DNA of 64,000 nucleotides from Corinectria fuckeliana. Its lineage: Eukaryota > Ascomycota > Sordariomycetes > Hypocreales > Nectriaceae. The stretch spans positions 22,009 to 86,008 of the forward strand of contig WPDH01000184.1 of the NCBI GenBank assembly GCA_019137255.1. The letters are read 5' to 3'. Shown one piece after another: positions 58,833-64,000 of this stretch (its first letter is position 1; each line of letters opens with the position of its first letter). Position numbers and translations under genes: made by a program. Under the pieces are notes generated by a model. The model had not been told where the DNA came from. It saw only the letters and a list, made by a program, of their open reading frames with translations, and did not search any database.

Positions 58833-58860
58833 GTATAATAATAATAATAAAAAAATAATA
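58833..58860 (+). repeat. TAA/A-rich 3' tail of the LINE
   Basis: ATAATAATAATAATAAAAAA followed by ATAATA lies directly before the right target duplication, as expected for the 3' end of a LINE. Confidence 0.75.
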
Positions 58861-58873
58861 ATCTTACCTTATA
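58861..58873. repeat. Right copy of the LINE target-site duplication
   Basis: ATCTTACCTTATA matches 52003-52015 exactly. Gypsy sequence resumes at 58874. Confidence 0.8.
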
Positions 58874-60463
58874 TAATTACTCTAATTAGTACTAGCTTAG
58901 GTTTTAATATAAGAGGTATAGTAATTATTCTTATACTTACTTATTTTTTAACAAGTTAATATTCTTAAGATAGGCTATAATAGCTTATATAGCAGCTATA
59001 TCTTAAGTGGCCTTTTCTTTATTTAACTGTCTTATAGTCCTTTAAGGTGTCTTATAATTTAAAGTATAGTATTCTTTTTTATTATAATTATAACAGATAA
59101 TCTCTCTAAGAAACTAACTTAATAAGTAGTTATCTACTACTTATTATTTGTTATTACTAGCTAGCTAAAGTCTTTTATTAGTTAACTTATTAGTATTTTA
59201 AGTTCTTAACTTGCTTAAAAGGTAGGTCTAATAGTCTATTATTTAAGTCTTTTATAAACCCTTCTAAGTGTTAGTAGAGCTGCTCCTCTTCTAGCTATTA
59301 CTTCTTAAGCAGTTATTACCTTTAAGGTATTACTATTACTATTAAGCTTTCTAAGCTAGCTTTCTTACCTTTAAGATATCTATTTATAGTCTTTAGAGCT
59401 TCTTTTTAACTCTAGTTTATAGTTTATAATAATATTAGTATGTTAAGATCTTATCTTTTTTAGGCTTTTTAGTGCTAAGAGAGTTATAAATTAATCTTCA
59501 TATATTAAAGTAGTCTATTAGTAACTGCTTTATATCTTATTAGAAGTAAGTAAGGTTTTCTTATAGTTTAATTACTTACTATTTTAGATTTATATATAGT
59601 CTTCTTATAAAGTTTATAAAGTCTAACTATAAGAGGTCTTATATAGTACTTAAGTAGTCTCTCTATTTTATCTGTAAGATTTTAAAGAGGTAGGTAATTA
59701 ACTAGAGTATCTTCTAGTAATAAGTTATAAACTCTTATATATTATTTACTAACTATATAGTATAAATCTAATTATTAATTTATATACTTATTATATCTTT
59801 CTTAAGAGACTTATAAGAGTATTAAGATAGTTTTTTATACTTCTTTAGCTTATTACTACTAGATTTTATAGCTAGCTTTTTAAGTAGTTATTTCTAGAAT
59901 TAATAATCTTCCTCTTATATTTTATAGTCCTCTTCTTATTAAGATACTATTATTAAGACTAATTCCTAAAGGGTTAAAATATCTTTCTTAGGGCTAATCA
60001 CTTAGTAATAGTATTCTAAGAAGGTTCTTAATTAGGATTATTATCTTATATATAATTAGGATTATATAGATAATTAGTTCTTATTATTATTATATATATT
60101 TAGTATTAAGGTTTCTCTCTTATTAAGGTTATAATTCTTATAAGTAATCTCTAAGTCCTCTTTTAACACTTATTATAACCTAGCTTTATATAAGAGAGAG
60201 AGTATTCTTTCTAGTAATACCTCTTAGCTTAGTATAAGGTCTAGTATAAAAGGTATTTTCTAAGAGAGTCTCTTCTTTATAAGAAGGGTATTAATTAGAT
60301 TAATCTCTTTCTCTATCTAATTAGTAAGTGTGAGTTTGTTTATTATTATTAATAGTTGTCTTATACTTATTATATGCTTACTATACTTTATAGAGGATCT
60401 TATATAACTTCTTATTTTATATTATATACTAATAACCTAAGTAGAGTATAAAAGTAGAAGAAT

Positions 60464-60668
60464 TATAAGAGTTAGTCTCACTAGAGTGTAAATATAAAGA
60501 TTATAAAGGTAGGTATTAGTATATTATAAAGCTTTTACTTAATAAGTATTTAGTAAGTACTTATCTAGTATTCTTAAAAGGGCTGCTAGCTTACTATTTA
60601 GGTAAGCCTTAAGGTTAAGCTCTAAAGGCTTATATTAGGTGTTAATAAAGTTAGTGCTAACTATTATA
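60464..60668 (-). repeat. 5' LTR of the gypsy element (205 bp)
   Basis: Same length as the other LTR, no gaps. Termini read TATAA...TTATA; the class normally has TG...CA, and both end changes are the transitions RIP makes. Confidence 0.9.
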
Positions 60669-60673
60669 TATTT
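60669..60673. repeat. Target-site duplication TATTT (right) of the gypsy element
   Basis: Matches 46255-46259. Confidence 0.8.
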
Positions 60674-61549
60674 CTACTAAGTTTACTTATATATATACAC
60701 TAAAGACTTATTATATTATAATATTTTACTACCTAAAAATAAGTATTAATAAGAAGTAATATTATAAGGCTATTTATTTAACTTACTTCTTACTTATTCT
60801 TTCTAACTTTAGCTATCTTAAGAATATAAAAGGTTAGTTTTTATAGAGCTTATTTATTATAACTACTCTTACTACTATTAGTTATAATATAACTATTATA
60901 CTCTCTTCTCTTAGAGAAGATAAGCTTTTTAATTAGATTTAAGGCTTAGTTAAAAAAGAGGCGAAAATAATTATTAAGAGATTTACTTTTAGATCTTAAG
61001 TCTTTCTTACCTTTTAGTTATAATATTATAACTATAACTCTTTTTAGAAAGACTATTTTTACTCTTAACTTTAGTTCTTAAAGTGTAAGAATATTTATAA
61101 TAGCTCTTTTTATATTATAAAATTTACCTAGCTTTTTATATAGCTAAAGACTACTAGTAGCACTCTTAATAATAGGTAAGTTTACTATCTTTTTTATAAC
61201 TTTCTTTATCTTACCTTTTCTAACTAAGTTAATACTTATTATAAGTTTTAGTGCTTTTCTAATAAGGTTTCTAACTATCTTACTATTAAAAATACCTTTT
61301 AGAATCACTATAATAATACTATCTTTTTAGACTAATAATTTAATAATAGATAACTTAATTCTCACTTTACTACTAATAGTAATAAAAGTACTTATCTCTT
61401 TTAGAATTAGCTGCCTAAGTCTTAAAGAGCTAATAATACTAAGACTAATACTATAAAGTCTTCTTTTAAAAACTTTATTAACTCTTAAGGCAGCTATCTT
61501 ACGCCTAATTAGCTTATAAAAAAGCTAAAGTAAAACTCTAACTTTAATA

Positions 61550-61600
61550 AGAAGTGTTATAATTATAAGAAATAAGGTTATATTTACCTTAACTATTACA
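61550..61600 (+). pseudogene. Copia-like gag zinc-knuckle remnant
   Basis: A C-x2-C-x4-H-x4-C pattern is visible if three G-to-A or C-to-T changes (Cys/His to Tyr) are allowed. Confidence 0.5.
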
Positions 61601-63802
61601 CCTTATATCCTAAGAAGTGCCTATTATAATCTTAAGATAATAGTAACTCTTATAGTATTACTAACTACTAGATTTTTAAGCTTACTATTATATTACTTTC
61701 TTAAGCTTAAGATACTACCTCTTACTATACCTTTTTTCTACCTAATTAGTTCTTAATATCTACTTCTTATAAGGCTTTTTATATCTTTATATAAGCTACT
61801 AAATATACTCTTAGTATAGCTAGCTTTTATAAGTCTTAAAAATAGAGAGAGTTATCTTTTACATTTAGAGCTATTACTATAAATAAATTTTCCTCTCTGT
61901 CTTTTATACTTAAGGCTAAGATAGTAGGTTCTTTCTCTAATCTTAATATCTTAAAGTCTCTAATAACTTAAAATACTTTTTATACTAATTATAACTATAA
62001 TAAGAACTACTAGCTTTAAAATTCTAGCTCTAACTATTATATTATTAATAACCTTAAATAGTTTAAGAAAGATAAAGTATTTTCTCTTATTTAATAGAGT
62101 ACTATTATAACTAGTAGCAGCCTTATTAAGCTCTCTTATATTAGTATAGTTAAGCTCTCTTTTAAGCTCTCTAAATATATAACCTTTATAGTTTTTAGAG
62201 AAGTGCTTTTTATAGTAACTTTTCCTCTTAATATCTTTTTAGGCTTTAAGACCTATCTTAAGAGTAGCTTTCTTTTTAAGAATTATATTTTTAACTCTAA
62301 TAGCTATCTTATAGCTATTATCTTACTATATAATACTAGATTTTACCTTCTTATAAAGAGATTACCTACTTTAGCTACCTTAGTTACTATAATAGTTATA
62401 AAAGCTTAAATCTCTAATAGTAAGCTATAATATTACTACTTAGCTTATATAAGTTATAATAATATTATTTATACAGTTAGAAAGACTATAAGTAGTTTTA
62501 AACACTTTTATCTACTTAAAGAAAAGATATACTACTATTATAACTATACTAATATAATATATTAAACCTTAAAAATCTATTATAAATATATATCTCTTTC
62601 TTATTAAAAAGTTTATATTAACTTTTACTTTATCTCTTATACTACTAAGTTTTAAGCTACTTACTTTACTCTTATAACTAATAATAAGTTTTACTACTAC
62701 TAGATTAAGACTTTTTATAGTAAGACTAGTACTAATACTACTTTTTACTACCTTTTTAAGTATTTTTATTATATAATAAGTACTTATCCTACTAAGATCT
62801 ACTTTAATAACAGCTAGAAATTTAATAGTCTTAAACTTTTTACTCTGCTTAATATAGCTTATATTTATATATCTTAAACACTTAGTTATTATTATAAGTA
62901 AGTAAGCTTTTATAAGCACTCTAACTATATAATCTTAGACTATATATAAGCTGTCTTTATAAACTTTATTTCTCTTTCTCTTAAGTATTAAGATTATATA
63001 ACTAATACTATTATAATAATCTTAAACTATATTACTCACACCTTTACCACCTACTATCTAACCCTATATATTTATATTACTCTTTTTTATATCTTTACTA
63101 ATAGTAGTATTATTACTAGCCTTACTAGCCTTATTATTACTATTACTATCCTTCTTACTAGTTCTCTTAGAGGCTAATAACTTAACTACTATAAGAATAA
63201 AAACACTCTCTAGACAGGTAAGAGCTAAGACTATAATATATTTAAGATGCTTAAGCACCTTAGTAATATAGTTAATTCTGCTAACTAGTATATTAAACTA
63301 GTTAGATATTAAGCCTGTAGTTACTACTATAAGTATAATATATATACACTTAGGAGCCTAACTTTTTACCTAAAGGGCTGTATTTTTAAGCCTCTTAAGC
63401 TTCTCCCCTTATATACTATTAGCTTATATACACACTATAAAACTAACTTACACTTATATTATTAGTGCCTCTCTCTTACTAGAGAGCCTCTACTAAGGCT
63501 TAAGTGGTAGTAATAGTAGTAAATAGTAGGGTTTTATATATTTTATATATATAGGTATAAGCTGTATAGCCACTTACTATAATATTTACCTAGTCTTAGT
63601 AAAAACTTACTATACTATTCTTACCTATTTATATAATACACACAAAATAGAGGATAGCTTATACTACTCTTACTAAAGTAGTAAACTTCTCTCTTAAAGT
63701 AGTAGCACTCTTTATCTTAGTCTATCTCTTTCTCTTAACCTATATAAGATTAGCTTAAATATATAGCAGATTTATAGTAAAAAAACTTACTCTTATAGCT
63801 AG

Positions 63803-63824
63803 TATTATTATTATTATTATTATT
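63803..63824. repeat. (TAT)n microsatellite
   Basis: About seven uninterrupted TAT/TTA units. Confidence 0.85.
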
Positions 63825-63896
63825 AGAAATTATATATAAATAGATTAGTATATATAATTATATCTCTCTTACTAAGAGATTATACTAGGTTTATTA

Positions 63897-63899
<3 letters not shown>

Positions 63900-63948
<49 letters not shown>
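63900..63948. repeat. (TAT)n microsatellite, about 16 units
   Basis: A nearly perfect trinucleotide run close to the right edge. Confidence 0.9.
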
Positions 63949-63949
<1 letters not shown>

Positions 63950-64000
63950 GTTATTATTCTTAGTTATATAAAATTAGCTATTATAATAAGACTATAATAA

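Larger units (their letters stand above)
52016..58860 (+). mobile_element. LINE of Tad1 type, RIP-mutated, inserted in the gypsy element
   Basis: The 6.85-kb insert is bounded by a 13-bp duplication and ends in a TAA/A-rich tail (about 58833-58860), the hallmark of target-primed reverse transcription. On the plus strand, stop-tolerant reading shows in order: two CCHC-spaced zinc-knuckle remnants (about 53076-53180) of ORF1; an apurinic-endonuclease block of the GDFNxHH kind (about 54125-54150); and a reverse transcriptase with a LDIISAFN block (about 55435), GVP.GSPL (about 55605-55630) and a FINNIHLLVF box (about 55709-55738), in which the usual two Asp are Asn. Order and length fit the Tad1 clade of fungal LINEs, which have ORF1 knuckles and an endonuclease-reverse transcriptase ORF2. 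An RNase H domain may follow but was not confirmed. Every domain is broken. Confidence 0.85.
46260..60668 (-). mobile_element. Ty3/gypsy LTR retrotransposon, RIP-mutated, interrupted by a LINE
   Basis: Two 205-bp direct repeats (46260-46464 and 60464-60668) flanked by a 5-bp duplication bound the element. Without the nested LINE and its duplication it is about 7.55 kb, normal for the class. On the minus strand, stop-tolerant reading from about 51480 to 50600 gives the Ty3 reverse-transcriptase order: SIPILFVLKK-like, LLISNLLD-like, the catalytic YLDN block (50935-50924; Asp of the second position mutated to Asn), then KFLKYIIT-like. The transcript thus runs right to left: 5' LTR at 60668, gag-like region about 59000-60450, the split at about 58873/52003, reverse transcriptase, and presumably RNase H and integrase down to about 46500. 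Integrase motifs were not individually confirmed. No intact frame remains. Confidence 0.88.
45643..64000. other. RIP-degraded AT-rich transposon block
   Basis: Over 18 kb the sequence is dominated by TA-rich words with almost no CpG, and nearly every reading frame is stopped every few codons. Translations that ignore stops reveal three retrotransposon classes nested in each other, described separately. The pattern (transitions only, CpA lost to TpA) is the known signature of RIP in ascomycetes. Open frames listed by length alone here (for example 62203-62409, 62569-62919) are leftovers and not genes. Confidence 0.9.
60674..64000 (+). mobile_element. Ty1/copia-like gag-pol remnant (extends past the window)
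   Basis: Stop-tolerant plus-strand reading gives a CCHC-spaced knuckle remnant at about 61555-61596 (CYN.KK.GY.YLNY) and, about 450 bp later, a stretch of aspartic-protease type (SSSNYYIINNLK, about 62023-62060) where copia proteases have DSGxxxHIxNN. After it comes a block like the protease-integrase linker of fungal copia elements (62203-62409 is open by chance). The gag-then-protease order on the plus strand supports Ty1/copia. Reverse transcriptase would lie to the right of the window. Frames are destroyed throughout. Confidence 0.6.

Noticed and set aside
62569..62919. Minus-strand frame of 116 codons in the AT-rich block
   Set aside because: Ile/Lys/Ser/Leu-rich chance frame in RIP-damaged DNA, antisense to the copia-like remnant.
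63803..63948. CRISPR-like or satellite array
   Set aside because: The repeats are simple trinucleotide runs without spacers; no CRISPR array is present in the window.

Overview
The window is nuclear DNA of a filamentous ascomycete (Pezizomycotina). A Sordariomycetes/Hypocreales-like genome is my best guess. The evidence is short GT-AG introns (about 50-150 bp) with CTAAC/CTGAC-type branch sites, a HET-domain gene, a Kgd4 homologue of fungal type, long pyrimidine-rich leaders, and an AT-rich transposon graveyard with the transition-only damage typical of repeat-induced point mutation (RIP).

Positions 1 to about 45600 are ordinary gene-bearing DNA of roughly 50% GC. In order it holds: a mitochondrial DUF1992 (DNAJC28-like) protein running off the left edge (-); an arylsulfotransferase-family protein with two introns (-); a large disordered acidic protein (-); a single-pass membrane protein with an SGNH-like lumenal domain (+); an App1-type phosphatidate phosphatase (+); two neighbouring DUF7730-type proteins, one with an internal stop (-); an argininosuccinate lyase pseudogene (-); the 2-oxoglutarate dehydrogenase subunit Kgd4 (+); two decayed genes near 28 kb; a Cys-rich octapeptide-repeat protein with an N-myristoylation motif (-); a YAT-family amino-acid permease (+); a broken HET gene (-); a tRNA-Gly(GCC) with an 11-nt intron (+); and a six-exon ARMH3/DUF1741 protein (-). 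Gene density is low, and several 3-6 kb gaps hold nothing I can defend as a gene.

From about 45640 to the right edge GC falls sharply, CpG almost vanishes and nearly every frame is stopped. The block resolves into a nested set. A Ty1/copia-like element (+) was split by a Ty3/gypsy element (46260-60668, minus strand; 205-bp LTRs; 5-bp target duplication). That element was in turn split by a LINE of Tad1 type (52016-58860, plus strand; tandem CCHC knuckles, endonuclease, reverse transcriptase, TAA-rich tail; about 13-bp target duplication). All differences I see between the two LTRs are transitions, and the expected TG...CA LTR ends read TA...TA, as RIP would produce.

The genes do not form one pathway. 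The common thread is decay: ARG4 (three CAG-to-TAG type stops plus two deletions), HET (a stop at a conserved aromatic position plus a frame break), one DUF7730 gene, a small secreted-protein gene and one unknown gene all appear broken, while housekeeping genes (KGD4, APP1, ARMH3-like, permease) are intact.
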